Below are positions 12,716 through 24,178 of a stretch of DNA of 64,000 bases, in pieces. The notes below the pieces were generated by a model, which saw nothing but the letters and a program-made list of their open reading frames with translations, ran no database searches and was not told where the DNA came from. The DNA comes from Prinia subflava. Its lineage: Eukaryota; Chordata; Aves; Passeriformes; Cisticolidae. The stretch covers positions 16,206,692 to 16,270,691 of the forward strand of contig NC_086258.1 of the NCBI RefSeq assembly GCF_021018805.1. Reading direction: 5' to 3'. Each line of letters opens with the position of its first letter. Position 1 is the stretch's first letter. Both the position numbers and the translations under genes were made by a program.

Positions 12716-14415
12716 GTAAGAATCAGTCCCGTGGATAAAACAATATTTAAAACAAGTTGCCATTTTCTCCACATTTTTACAATACTACACACCTTGGCCT
12801 GTATTCATTTTAGTAATTCTGTTACACATCCACTTTATAAGCAGGACAAAACAGTCCCCAAAGAGTGGAAAAGAGTAAACTGAATTGTACTCAATTTATG
12901 TTCGTATAGTCCTTCCCCCACAAAGAAACTGAAAGTGGCAGCGATATAATAATGACTGCATTTATCCAATTTTTTCAAATGTTATGTGCTGCTTCAAAAC
13001 CCTTAAAAGCCTTGTGTTCTAATAGGATGGATTATATTCCTTATAAAAGTGTTTCACAGGGAAGTTATATCTGTCTTCCTTTTTTAAAATTTGTTGTAAC
13101 ACTTTTCCATACAGCTTTGGCTTCTAGCTCCCAGAGGCCCTGAGAGCCTCTACCTCACTAAATTCTCAAAATCTCATTTAATAAAATATAGACTAGAAAG
13201 TTGGATGAGTAAAGGGTTCTGAGCCAGTTTATGTTTGGGTCAACAACACAAGGGTGTAACAACATAATTCTGGAGGGACTGGAATGAGGACCAGCCCCAG
13301 TGTGCACTGTCCCACTGCCACAGCAGTCTGGAATATTCCACTGATGCCAGTCATTGGAAGGAATCTTGGAGCTATCCTAACAACACTGTGATCCACATGC
13401 AGGACAATCTACTTCCAGAATGGCTCAGCAGAAAAAAGCCTCCCAGTACTAATTTTTCCCCTTTTTTATTTTTTTCGGTTAGGCCGAGCAGAGATTTGGA
13501 GAAAGAGCTGGCATCTATTAAAAGGATTGATGTACAGGTCTCCCCAGTATCTGCTGAATCACTGTGGATAATCGAGCAGCAATAAAGGCCATGAATCTGC
13601 TGCAATCTCTGATCTCCCACATCTGAGCCACAATTACAGCGCCAGGCCAGGGTGAAGAGGCAGCAGAGCCAACAGCCCTGACAGCAGAGCCATTAACAAC
13701 TGCTGCTCCTCAGCCTCCAGCTGGACTGGGAAATGCCAACATCTTCATTCTCATTCAGTCTATCGGAGTCTGAATGGATTTTCTTTTTAAGTATCTCACA
13801 AAAAGACAAAGTATCATATGGAAATGCACCTCAATCTTTTATTCATAAGGCAGCGTCCTGGGGGAACAACCAGCACGTCCTGCAATGCATTCTCCTCTCC
13901 TCAGCTAGAATGAAAACCCTCTTACAATTTTTGTTGTAGGAAGTATAAAAACACTAAGTGAAGTTGCAGGAACATTATTTCTGAATGACTGTGAGAGTGT
14001 GATACCTTAAAATTGATAAAAAGAGGCTTATGGTAAGGAAAAACTATTTAGAGCAATCACTGTCCACGCCAAGTCCATTCTGCATTAAATGATGTCATTG
14101 TGACCTCTGAGCAGTCATTGAAAGATGATAAAAATCATGCATGTGCAATCAGAAAATGCCATTTATGATGTGTGTTTCAGACAATACTGGAATGTGAAAA
14201 GGACATTTAGGTGCCATGGGATGAACACAAACAGTCTTAAAACCGATGTTCTGCACAGGAAAGGGGAGTGTAAAGCTTGTTTATCACTTTTGAGCTACAT
14301 GGCAGCCTGTGCCAGACTGGGAATGAAAATAGGAACACGGAGCGAAGGAAGAATATCACACTGAAAAAAAGGAGAACAAAAATTTAAGGAGAAAAACTGT
14401 ACCAGTCTGTCCAAG
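12716..14415. other. Unique stretch, possible conserved DNA
   Basis: About 1.7 kb with no recognised transposon. The part from roughly 13470 to 13700 is more GC-balanced than its surroundings and includes a candidate acceptor plus open frame (13483-13585). The remainder is AT-rich and featureless by inspection. Confidence 0.5.
13483..13585 (+). other. Candidate terminal coding exon
   Basis: A strong pyrimidine tract (CCCCTTTTTTATTTTTTTCGG) ending in TTAG precedes 13483. Behind it one frame reads PSRDLEKELASIKRIDVQV and continues 14 more codons to a TAA at 13583-13585. The reading has a helix-like LEKEL segment, but no family was recognised. A last exon would need no donor; the internal CAG followed by GTCTCC is a poor one. 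It could equally be conserved non-coding DNA or chance. Confidence 0.15.
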
Positions 14416-14869
14416 ATTGTTGATGTCCTAGATCATGTTGATGCCTTAAGTTTCCAGCTTTTATATTTTTCATATCCTGTACTCCATTAGTGTAGAATTC
14501 TGAACTCCATATGGAGTCTGAGTAAGCTCTCTTCATATTTTGGTCAAACAAAACAATCCTTCAGGCCTGGGAACCAAAGACATCCTCTGCCTCAGGCCCC
14601 AAAAAGTACAAACAAAAGTGAATGAGGGGGCTGGGAGAGACCAAACTGGGGGAATGTGACTTCATCACCTGAAGCTGTAATTGGAGAATTGACTCCTGCT
14701 ATGCAAATAGACCACACTTATTTCTGTCTGAAAAATTCATGGGCATTGTCCATCTTGGGTGTAGCCTCTAGAAGGCTTTTGACTGCCCAAGGTGCATCTA
14801 TTGAAGGCCTTTAATAAACACACACTTTATTCTCTTAACTCTGTCTAGCCTCTGTTCTAGGTAGACACT
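14416..14869 (+). mobile_element. Solo LTR, ERVL-like, plus strand
   Basis: About 450 bp that looks like an avian ERVL-type LTR. It starts near TGTTGATGTCC (14418) and contains a U3-like body with the octamer ATGCAAAT at 14701-14708. A poly(A) signal AATAAA lies at 14813-14818, followed by a U5-like tail (CTTTATTCTCTTAACTCTG). No retroviral coding sequence flanks it, so it is a solo LTR formed by LTR-LTR recombination. The pentamer CCAAG occurs on both sides (14411-14415 and 14870-14874) and may be the target-site duplication, although the edges then do not read TG...CA exactly. The family is named by recognition only. Confidence 0.7.
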
Positions 14870-16100
14870 CCAAGGCATTAATGTCACCAGGCTCCTAATC
14901 CAAAACCAGGATTCATTGTTTGGTTATTGTGGTTTGCAACAGTTCACTCCTTGGATCACCAAAAATTTCACTCTTATTTTGAATAATGTGATTTTCTCAG
15001 AGTTTGTCCAGAAACAGAAGCGTTATGAGACAACTAAAAAGACACAAATTTCTGAGAAAAGCAAAGCAAATAAAGCAGTAATGAAAACAGCAACAGATAC
15101 CAAACACATACAAGTCATCTGGAAGCTTTCAGAGCTGTAACTTTTGCTTTTCATTTTGAGGGAGGTGGAAAAGGGGCTGGTACTTTTATTGTGGGCATTT
15201 TGGAAGAAATCAAGAGCACCCAAGGCTTAGGGTGATGGGCAGCATTTGCTTTAGCAATGTCACTGGTTGTAATCCAATTGACTGGATGGTGGGATGTTAA
15301 ATATGGAAAATAAAAGTCAATTTTCACCAGTCATTTATGAACAGGTGGCAGAGTCTTGGATTTTGACAGAGCTGGTGTTTAGGTAAAAGAAAAATCTGCC
15401 TTTTAGACTTAAGTTGCCAAAATTCAGAGGGGTTTAAAATTTATTTCATGGATTGGACTCAGTAATGTGATGTCAGCCTGCCCAGAGTTCTCTTGATCTC
15501 AACATCCAGCTCAGAAAGCTCCACATCCTGCTCTGTTTGCTGTGTGTAAAGGACCTGAATCAGCCCAGAGAAATTCTCAAAGCATGAAGATGGCTGAGAA
15601 GAAAAAAATCACATTTAATTAACTTTTCTCCTGCTTTTTACACTAAAAAAACCCACACAGAACTGCACAAATGTGTGAATTGGGAGACTGGAAGTTCTCC
15701 TTCCAATTTAATCACTGAATGGCCATGGCCATAGTAAGGCCATTTTACAAGCTGGAGTTAACAAAGTGAATCCCCTTTCCAGAAAATATTTGCTCTTGCC
15801 TGCAAATGTATCAGAGGCTAAATTTATATTCCTAAGAAGAGTAAAATGTTTGACTGAAAGACTACACCAAGGTTATTTTCCACGTCAGAAACACAGCTGG
15901 CCAATACATTCAGTCAATTAACTGCAGGAAGGTTAAGGAGGTTTTCAGTTGCTAATTTATGTCATTTTAATATCTCAAACTCCATCCATTAACTCTTTAT
16001 AAAGAATGTGCACTATACGAAACAAATCTATAAAAATTACTGCTGTGAAACACAAGTAATTCTTCTTTCTTTGGTCAGTAGATACAGACTGCAGATAATT
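14870..16100. other. Unique non-coding stretch
   Basis: About 1.2 kb of AT-rich DNA between the solo LTR and the next CR1 copy. No gene, repeat or strong motif was recognised. Confidence 0.55.
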
Positions 16101-16383
16101 GTACAATCACAGAGGGTGGAAAGGACCTTTAAGATCAAGTCCAACCATCAACTCAGCACCGTGACCTTGTTCCTCACCAAACCAGGTCCTCGAGTGCCAC
16201 ATCCACATGGTTTTTGAACATCTCCAGGGATGGTGAACTCCCCCAGTTCCCCATGCAGCCTTTTCCAATGCTTTACAAACCTTTCCATGAAAAATGCTTT
16301 CCTAACATCCAGTCTAAACCTACCATGCCACAACTTGAGGCCATTTCCTCTCATCCTGTCATTTGCTACCTGGGAACCCAATC
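16101..16383 (-). mobile_element. CR1 LINE fragment, minus strand, older lineage
   Basis: The plus strand begins ACAATCACAGAGGGTGGAAA and GGACCTTTAAGATCAAG, and continues with TCCAGGGATGGTGAACTCCC and CTAACATCCAGTCTAAACCT to GGCCATTTCCTCTCATCCTG. This is the CR1 lineage whose ORF2 tail reads [18 protein letters not shown]. On the minus strand that tail is still open ([24 protein letters not shown]), with no frameshift in the last 60 codons. The copy is 5' truncated to about 280 bp. The relatively intact frame probably reflects short length rather than function. Confidence 0.92.
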
Positions 16384-18468
16384 AGTGGTCAAGATTTTGG
16401 GAGATCAAAGTCCCACAAATGTGAGATTGAAAAAGCAGAAGGAGCTCCCCTACAGCTGGCACCACATCCCAAAAGCAGAGGGGAGCTGGGTAGATATTTT
16501 CTAGGGCTATCAACCCATGGCTGCTGCTGGAAGGACACTGAGTGATGCCCCAAATTCCAGATTTGCTGAGCAGTGCCATCAGGAACACCTGACCAAACCA
16601 ACATCTTGAAATAAACATCTCAAAAACAAAACACTAACTACAAAAACACCTTTTCCTCCCTCTGGCCCTGCGCCAAAATACCCTTGATGATAACTGAAGA
16701 CTCAGAGGGATCACAGTTTTTAAGAGTAATCTATCATGATGGCAGGTGGATATCCTAGAGCTGGGTGCAGGATGAAATCCCAGCTGAACACTAAAATGTC
16801 AGATGGTTGAACAGACTCACAGATTGAGAATTCTTAAATAAGAATTGAAAGACACAGGGTTATCTGCCCTCAGAAGAGAAAGAAAAGATGTTTCCTTTTT
16901 CTGTCAAGCATTCAGATAATTGTGCTCTGTAACAAGTCACCTTAATAGATTTCAGTATGGTTTCCTCTACCATGTATACCAATATCTGGTGCTGGAAGCA
17001 GAGAAAGATATTTTTCTGGGGAGTGAGGTGTACTGATAGCAAGGTTCAGTGGGATTTGCTGCAGTGTCCCAGACATCTTTAATATTAATACTAGGTAGTC
17101 AAGGTCCTTTATTTTTCTAAAAGCACAAAAATTTGTACATATAGAAGGATTCTATACAGTAGGTTCAGCTGCAATTCTGCCCTTACAGACTTATTAACTC
17201 TTAGCTGGAGAGCAGGGAATGTTCTCAGCTTTAAAACACAGGATGAATTGTTATTGGTTTTTATATATCTTTGTGAATTTACATAACAAAATTAATCTGT
17301 CCTGTGCTGTTTGTCATTTCTAATTAAACTGTGGCCTGCCATGAGATGGCAGCATGATCCCAGCTACCTCCACAGGAAGGTGAGCATGGCACACAGGAAA
17401 GAGCATCTGGCAGATAAAGAAAAGGCCCTGTGTGTCTCATATGCAAGTGAAAAACAACTCCACTTTGCATCAGAAGGATCTCAAATGTAAGATAATAACA
17501 ACACGATTATAAAGTATTTACACAACAGGACAGCCTTGCTACTTTGACCAGGAAGATACTTCAGTCAATATTGTTATTGCAGAGCTTAATCCAGATGTCA
17601 CAGGAGCCTCCTGAGGCCCCCAGGCAGCTGGTGGGAAACAACCAAGTCTGCGATGGGAAGGGACAATAAATGCAAACCTTCAGACCCTGTTTATGCCTCT
17701 CATGAGGGGCCTGGGGGAATATTTCTCATGTTGCTCATAATTTCATAGATAAAAGCGATCATCAACTAAAACCTGACACACACTCATGTGTGATAACTTT
17801 CACCATCCAAATTGCTGTGAAACAAAGAACATTAAATTGGTGACATTCACTCTCAAGCCATAGAGAAGCTGGCAGCAGGAAGGACAGCAGTGACAAGGGC
17901 ACCTCTCAGCTGGCACTGGGCATTACCAAGTACCTGGAGGTGCCAAAGCAAAGAGAAAGATCAGGCAGAGAGCTGAGGGAGCACAATGAGGTAACTGAGC
18001 CTGATACCTGGAACAAAAGGGAATAAAATTCCTGCCTGTGGACTGGGTGTAAAGCTGCACCTGCTTTTTTCTGCCCCACAGGCATTTACTGTCCAAGCAC
18101 AGCACACTCAGAAGTGGCAGCTTGGGGTGAGACAGAAGAACAGCACGAGCATCTGCTGAAAACACAGGGGTGATAAGGAATTTTTGAACATTTCTCTTGT
18201 TATTAATTATTACAGTGAGAACCTTATTCAGCAAGTCTTTGGAATACATGCAAGAGATACAGGTGGAGAATAATGAAGTCCAAAGCCAAAACCTTTTTGC
18301 CTGCATTCCTTGTAGTTTATTTTGCACATTACCTGGAAATAGTCAAACTGCTTCTTTGAAATTCCTTTTGTTGATTTATGAGGAGCTGTTCAGAATCCGC
18401 CTTTGCCTGATGATGTACTGACATGTGGCTTTCAAATCATGATAGATACATACATACACACGTGTGTA
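16384..18468. other. Unique non-coding stretch
   Basis: About 2.1 kb between two CR1 fragments, with no recognised gene or transposon. The part at about 17620-17870 has mixed base composition, little simple sequence and few stop-free frames, a look often seen in conserved non-coding DNA, but this cannot be shown without an alignment. Confidence 0.5.
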
Positions 18469-18710
18469 TTCATAGAATCATCACAGAGTCAAAGAATGGT
18501 TTGAGTTGGAAGGATCTTAAAGCCCATCTCATTCTACCCCCTGCCATGGCAGGGACACCTCCCCCTGTCCCAGGCTGCTCCAAGCCCTGTCCAGCCTGGC
18601 CCTGGACACTGCCAGGGATCCAGAGACAGCCACAGCTCCTCTGGGCACCCTGTGCCAGGGCCTGCCCACCCTGCCAGGGAGCAACTCCTTCCTAATATCC
18701 CATCTAAGCC
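18469..18710 (-). mobile_element. CR1 LINE fragment, minus strand
   Basis: The plus strand reads ATTCATAGAATCATCACAGA, then AATGGTTTGAGTTGGAAGG, CTGCCATGGCAGGGACACC, CCAGCCTGGCCCTGGACACT and CCTTCCTAATATCCCATCTA. This is the CR1 3' tail in reverse, including the terminal 8 bp repeat unit (ATAGAATC). It is about 240 bp long, 5' truncated and non-coding. It belongs to the same tail lineage as the copies at 5991 and 35147, and to one common in songbird genomes. Confidence 0.93.
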
Positions 18711-18881
18711 AATTCTCTGTTTAAAACCATATAAATATTGTATATATTTTTCATCTCGGAACTTCCCGCTTGCTAAGTTTGAAAAACTGTCTCCATAAAA
18801 TGGATATTAAAGCATTAAGTTTCTGGGTGGGCCAAGAAACGTGTTCAGTGTTTTATTCCATGGCGAAGTGCAAAGCTCTCC

Positions 18882-19040
18882 AATCGATAAGAAGCATTAA
18901 AGTGTAATTATGGTACTTTATATTACAATCCCATAATTGTCTCAGTAATTTCCCCCAAGTAACTTAAACGTGCCTTTTAGATATTCAAAGCAGTGAAACT
19001 CCAGATATCATCATCCAAGATAATAGCCTTGAATCGATAA
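18882..19040. promoter_or_regulatory. Possible cis-element with two ONECUT-like sites
   Basis: The word AATCGATAA occurs twice, at 18882-18890 and 19032-19040, 150 bp apart. It resembles the ONECUT/HNF6-class consensus and contains a CpG, so two copies so close together are unlikely by chance in AT-rich, CpG-poor DNA. Between them are an 8 bp inverted repeat (AATTATGG at 18906-18913, CCATAATT at 18931-18938) and several TAAT homeodomain cores. There is no transposon signature. An enhancer or conserved non-coding element is inferred, not shown. Confidence 0.3.
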
Positions 19041-19446
19041 CCAAACAAGAAAAAAAAATCCCCCACAAAACCCACAGGCCAGAAGAATCTCCTCTCAGTG
19101 TTTCTGTGGGTGTGATGTACACAGACAATAACTTCAGTCCCTCTCTGTAGCTGCAAACTACCTCATGCCACTTATTTAAATCCAATTCTCTGCCAGGGAA
19201 AAAATAAGTGACACATTCCTAAGCCAAAGAGAACTCCCAGTCTGAACTCCTCCAACACCCAGACAATTCTCAGCCATTTTTCACATCAATAACTTGAGTT
19301 TCAGTGAAGGAAAATAGGCATACATGATTGATTTTTCCAGCCTATGATAGCATCAAATTTTTTTTCACTGGAGAACATCATGTACACAATTTTGCTGTTG
19401 CACCAGAAGAGAATATCTGATTTTGTTTAGACTAATCAATATTTCC

Positions 19447-19517
19447 TGAAAAAAAACAAACCAAAAAACAAAAAATAAGCAACCACCAAAAGAACCCAAC
19501 CAAACAAAAACCAAAAG
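19447..19517. repeat. A/C-rich low-complexity tract
   Basis: About 70 bp almost free of G and T on the plus strand, built of CAAA, CCAAA and AACC units. It is not a clean microsatellite. Similar amino-strand-skewed tracts occur at 21857-21918 and 24059-24178, and with the opposite strand at 55131-55580. Confidence 0.8.
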
Positions 19518-20083
19518 CCTGTGTGCATGAAGGTGTACCAGGAATGACACAGCTCATGGGAAGGACAGACTGACATTTTGTGGCTGCTCACATATTGAGA
19601 TCTGTACAGAACAAACTGGAACATTGATATTCCAGTCTCCTAGGGCTCTTCCAACCACTTGAGCAGACTTGGATCACATTCTCTTTCCCTTCTCTTTATT
19701 TTGTGATTAATGTGTGCATGAGTACCACAAGCAACTTTTTGATTATTTCCATGGATTTTTTTTTCTCCAGACACTTTCCTAGTGCTGTGCCACTGAAGCT
19801 TCACTAATACAAAATCCATCATGACATAAAGGGATAATTGCATCAGATTGCTGGTGCACAATGATACTCTGTGTTATTACACTGTCATGTCACCTGCTCT
19901 TTCTGATCTAAACTCAGGGTAATTTGAAACATCTCTTTATCAGCTTCTGCAATAAGGATAGAATCTCTTGCCTTTTTTTCCTAAACATCCAGAAAACAAC
20001 ACCTTCTCAGGCAACAAAGAAACAAGCAAACTCTCCATGTTTGAAAATGGCACCTAATATAATTCTGGGAGGAAAGGTGGGGC

Positions 20084-20412
20084 TGTCTTGGTTTGGAAGG
20101 CAGGTATGTGCTGGGGAGGGCAGGAGCCTCCCTTGGAATGGAGAATGTAAACCCCCTCCCTCCAAAATATTATAATTTTGAAATTAAGGGGCTCTCAGGC
20201 AAAGGTATGGGGATAGGAATAACAGTTCTTTACTGGTATGTGTAACAAGGCAAACAAAGAACAATAACCATGGCATTAACAACAAACAGAACAAGGAAAC
20301 CCGTGACCCCCTTCTCTGCTGAGATGGGAAGGGATGGAGGAGAGGATTTTCTTCCCAAACCCTGGGGCAGTCTGATCCCTGTGCCCCTGCAGGACTCTGA
20401 GGATTTTAAGCC
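20084..20412 (+). mobile_element. Passerine ERV LTR fragment, plus strand
   Basis: The fragment begins TGTCTTGGTTTGGAAGGCAG at 20084, with the TG start expected of an LTR. It continues with GGCAGGAGCCTCCC, GGAGAATGTAAACCCCC, TTATAATTTTGAAATTAAGG and GGGCTCTCAGGCAAAGGTAT. I recognise this as the 5' part of an LTR family common in songbird genomes. The 3' part diverges after about 20250 and no poly(A) signal or CA terminus was found, so the copy looks truncated or rearranged near 20412. No gag, pol or env sequence was seen next to it. The end coordinate is approximate. Confidence 0.75.
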
Positions 20413-23400
20413 AAGCGGGTATTTAGAACATTTTTTTCCTTGCAGTTATTGAATGCTTTTACACTCTCATGAAGGATATTCAGTGTTGGCAAAGGCTAAG
20501 TCAGCAGCAGCTCATTTTGCTGTAGTGAGAAGGAAGAGGTGGCAGCAAATGTTTGCACTGGACAGCAAGTGCTGACTTCCCTTCTGCAGGAGCTCCTTGC
20601 CAGAAGGGCAGGGATGGAAAATTTGCATTCTCAAGAATTCCAGATTGTTCTCACTCCTCTGACCTGCCAGAGCTGTTCTGTGACTACAGCAGTCTCACCA
20701 AATTTGTAAAATAAATGAAAGTGGAGTGCACACAGTTTCAAAAAACAGTAAGAAATAATTACAAGCTTATTCCTTACACAGAAACCAGAAGCTCAGACAG
20801 CTTCTCCCGGGACTAAACTCCATCATTTGTGTTCTGCTAAATGACTGTTCCAGAAGATTCTATTACAATGCCTAGAAAAGCCTTCACAGCTATTATTTTT
20901 CACTCTTATTCAAGAAAATGGTCTTCATTCAGCCAGCTAAGGGGATTACTCACATGATTAACAGATTTGAATCCCAAATATTTTGAGAAGTAGACAGTCA
21001 TATTGAAATAAAGAAAAAATAAGAGATCCTGTGTAACAGACTGCAGAGTGAGACATGCAGCCACTCTACAGCCAAATATATCAGGCTAATGTCAAAGGAA
21101 CTGCATTAAAAATGAGCAATGCTGTCCTCATGGTTCATACCAGCTATTTAACAATCTGATTTTATGGTAACACCATCCAATCCCACTTTACACATTTCTG
21201 TGCCCAGAGCACCCAAATACAGGTTCAGGTCTGTGACTGATGGCTCCCAGATTTTATTGATGAAACTGCGGCCTGCTGGGAGGTGACAAGCACTGCTGAT
21301 GGCCTGAGATTTGGACACTGGTGTTCAAAAGATGTTGCAAATATCACTCCATACACAAACCCCTTAACACATTGCCCCTTTCTGCTGGAGCAGTGCCTGT
21401 CTGGCAGGACATGCCTGCAGACAAATCTGTTTTGCTTGACCTTCTGCCATCTTTCTCATCAGCTAAAGCAACACATCAAAAGGCCTTTCTCAATAAAACT
21501 TCAATCCCTGGTAGCCAGAATTAATGCCAGGAAAAGGGGGGGAGAAGGGGGAATAAGAGATGAGAAATCAGAGTGTGATCCTTCTACCTCAGGAGGCAGC
21601 CAGAGAAGCCAAGCACACTAACAAGTATTTATTTAAAAGGTTGATTGTTTCACAACCTAATTTTAAATCTCCCCACTGAAGCACTTCCTGAAGTCAGTGT
21701 TTAATGTCCTCTGAGCAGATAGGCTGGAAGGGAGGAGAGATTAGGTGAGAGATGAGATGTTAATAAGGAAACATGGTATGTCAGTTTTGGGAGCAGAATC
21801 AAGGTCATTGAGCTTAAACACTGCACTGAGCTGTAAACACCTACCTACCTATTCTTTAAAAAAAACCCAAACACACACAAAAAAACCCCCCAAAACAAAA
21901 CCAAACTCCCGAAAACCCAGCAAAGATTCACCCTGCTAATTCTGCAATGATAATGGAATTTACAGACATATCCTGTCCTGCTGTCCTGCTGTGCACTGGT
22001 GCTGCTCACTTCATGGACAGGACTCATGAAAAGGCAGAAAAATTCCAGGGAGTAGAGAAAAGCTGTCTAAAAATTGTCTTGAGATGGTGAAATGCATCTG
22101 GGGCACAACTGATAAGGATGGAAGCCTGCAAGGGTTTAATTGGAGAGGGTTCTACTCAGACATGAACACAAAAACATGTATTAACTATAAGGTGAACAAT
22201 AAGCTGATGATCAATACTTTTGTTGAAATCTTGACTCAGTTTGTGATGCTTTTGCAGGCGTGGCAGCCCAAATTGATTCAACACAGCATTAATGAGTCAG
22301 TGCCAGGTGAAGCAAAGAAATAACGTGTGAGGCACTGCCAGAAGCTTCTCGTGAGCAGGTGACAAATGTTCTTATTTCCTCCCCTGACATGTGGCATATG
22401 GAACTATCCCTGACAATTAGCCTGGAGTTAAAGCAGCTCACATTATTGACATGCAAGAGTAACTTCAGAGGAACACTCTGCTGATGGAAACAAGAGGAAT
22501 ATTTTGCCCCCTGAGAAGAGTTACCCTTGTATGGATGGACAGCAGGTGCCACTGCACTGAGGGGCAACGTGCTGAGAAATCCCAGTCTGCACCAGCAGCC
22601 CACACTAGGCTGAAAGCAGAGTTGTGTGCTGTGCTGTTCCATTCTTTGCTGGATTGCACTGGTTAATATGATTCATTTACCACCATTTCAAAAGTGTACT
22701 TGGGAGTTTTCAAACAGAAGAGATGCAGTTCTACTCTGACTTCTCCCCACTGGTTGTGTGCTTGTGGGAAAGCAATTCCAAGCAGGTCTCTACAAATTTG
22801 TTGCTTAATCCATCATAAAATTATGCATATGCAATCAATAATCCTATCAAAAACAGGTGTTCAGTGTTTTCCTTCTGATTTAATCTTTATATTGTGTATA
22901 TGGCTGTATTTCCAACCAGCTATGGACAGGATATCTTTATAAAAGCAACAGTTTTGACACGTTTCTGTTATTTGTTGGTGTTTGCTTGTTTGTTTATTTT
23001 TATTGTATTTAATACTGTAGCATCCTGGATGTTTTTCAGAGAATTGAAGTTCTCTTTTTCATTGACCAGTGGACAAAACTTCTTTTTTCCATTTACCTCA
23101 GGTTGTTTCAGAACCAAAAGGCAAAATTTCCCATCAGCTCTGTTGTTATTTACAACTGGCTACAACCAGGTTCTCAGACTGAAGGTTGGTGACCTTGTAC
23201 TTGAAAAAAAAAAATTTAGCTGTGAGCAATTAACAAACTCAGCAGACCAGAAAAAAAAGCCCAGGCCTGGTCTGTTCAAAAATGATAAAAACAAAAACTC
23301 ACCAAATGCAGAAACCAACTGAGCTGCAGCAATGTTTGACAGCTCTATCATTACATGGGCCGTGAATTACACTCAATCATCACCTTGTTTATCATTTCCC

Positions 23401-24057
23401 TGGCTGTAAATTAGTTGTACAATGGGATGAGGTTCTGGAACTGCTGAACACGTGGGGAGTGCTGACTGGAGAGCACAGCATGGAAAATTCCCCATCAGAT
23501 CTGCTGCTGAGCACCCCGGGATCCTACGGGACACAGAGGGTGGGATGGAGGCCCAGGCTGCCAGCATGGATCAGTCTCCAAGAAAAGCAAGGACACAAGG
23601 CCTGCCAAAACTACAAAGCCGTGTGCTGAATGGAATAATTACTGGTGTCATATATGAATAATCACTGGTGTCATCACTACAGCTCCTGGTGCACTTCACT
23701 TTTCCTGGCTGTTGTTTGGAAATCCCTTTTACAGTTTGGGTGCTGTGTGGGTGAGGACTTGCTGGGAAGTTTTCCATTACCTTGATCTATCAGAGAGCAC
23801 AGGAAAGACACTTTGCAAGCTGAGGTTATGAATTTTCCCAACTGTCACTTCCCAATCCCCAGTTTATGTCTGAGATTCAGGCATGGCAGTGTTTTGTTCA
23901 GCTGCCCTTGTGCAGTATCAGGCTGACCCTGGGGAGTCTTACAGAGCTCTCCCATCCCTAATAAACCCCCTCCATCGTTGTTGATGACTGCACTTTCTTT
24001 ACATCAATAATTCTCAGCTACACCTCCCACGTTCCACAAACAAAACCAGAAAACAAT

Positions 24058-24058
<1 letters not shown>
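20413..24058. other. Unique non-coding stretch
   Basis: About 3.6 kb without a recognised gene or transposon. An A/C-rich low-complexity tract lies at 21857-21918. Sequence around 22480-22660 and 23450-23600 is more GC-balanced, but its open frames show no family resemblance. Confidence 0.55.
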
Positions 24059-24096
<38 letters not shown>

Positions 24097-24178
24097 ACAC
24101 AAAAAAAACCAAAAAAAACACACACAAAAAAACAAAACAAAAAACAAACAAAAAACCAAACAAACAAACAACAAAAAA
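24059..24178. repeat. Poly(A) run and A/C-rich tract
   Basis: A run of more than 30 A residues is followed by CACACAAAA, CAAAACAAAA and AAACAAAC-type units up to 24178, with almost no G or T. It has no AATAAA immediately upstream, so a retrocopy tail is not supported. The run is long enough to be length-polymorphic and prone to assembly error. Confidence 0.9.

Larger units (their letters stand above)
18711..20083. other. Unique stretch with homeobox-type motifs
   Basis: About 1.4 kb between a CR1 fragment and an LTR. The first part holds the motif-rich segment described at 18882-19040, and 19447-19517 is A/C-rich low-complexity DNA. No coding exon was recognised. Confidence 0.5.

Noticed and set aside
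20950..20985. Possible tRNA T-arm word (GGGATTCAAATCT on the minus strand)
   Set aside because: No cloverleaf partner arms or A-box could be found.
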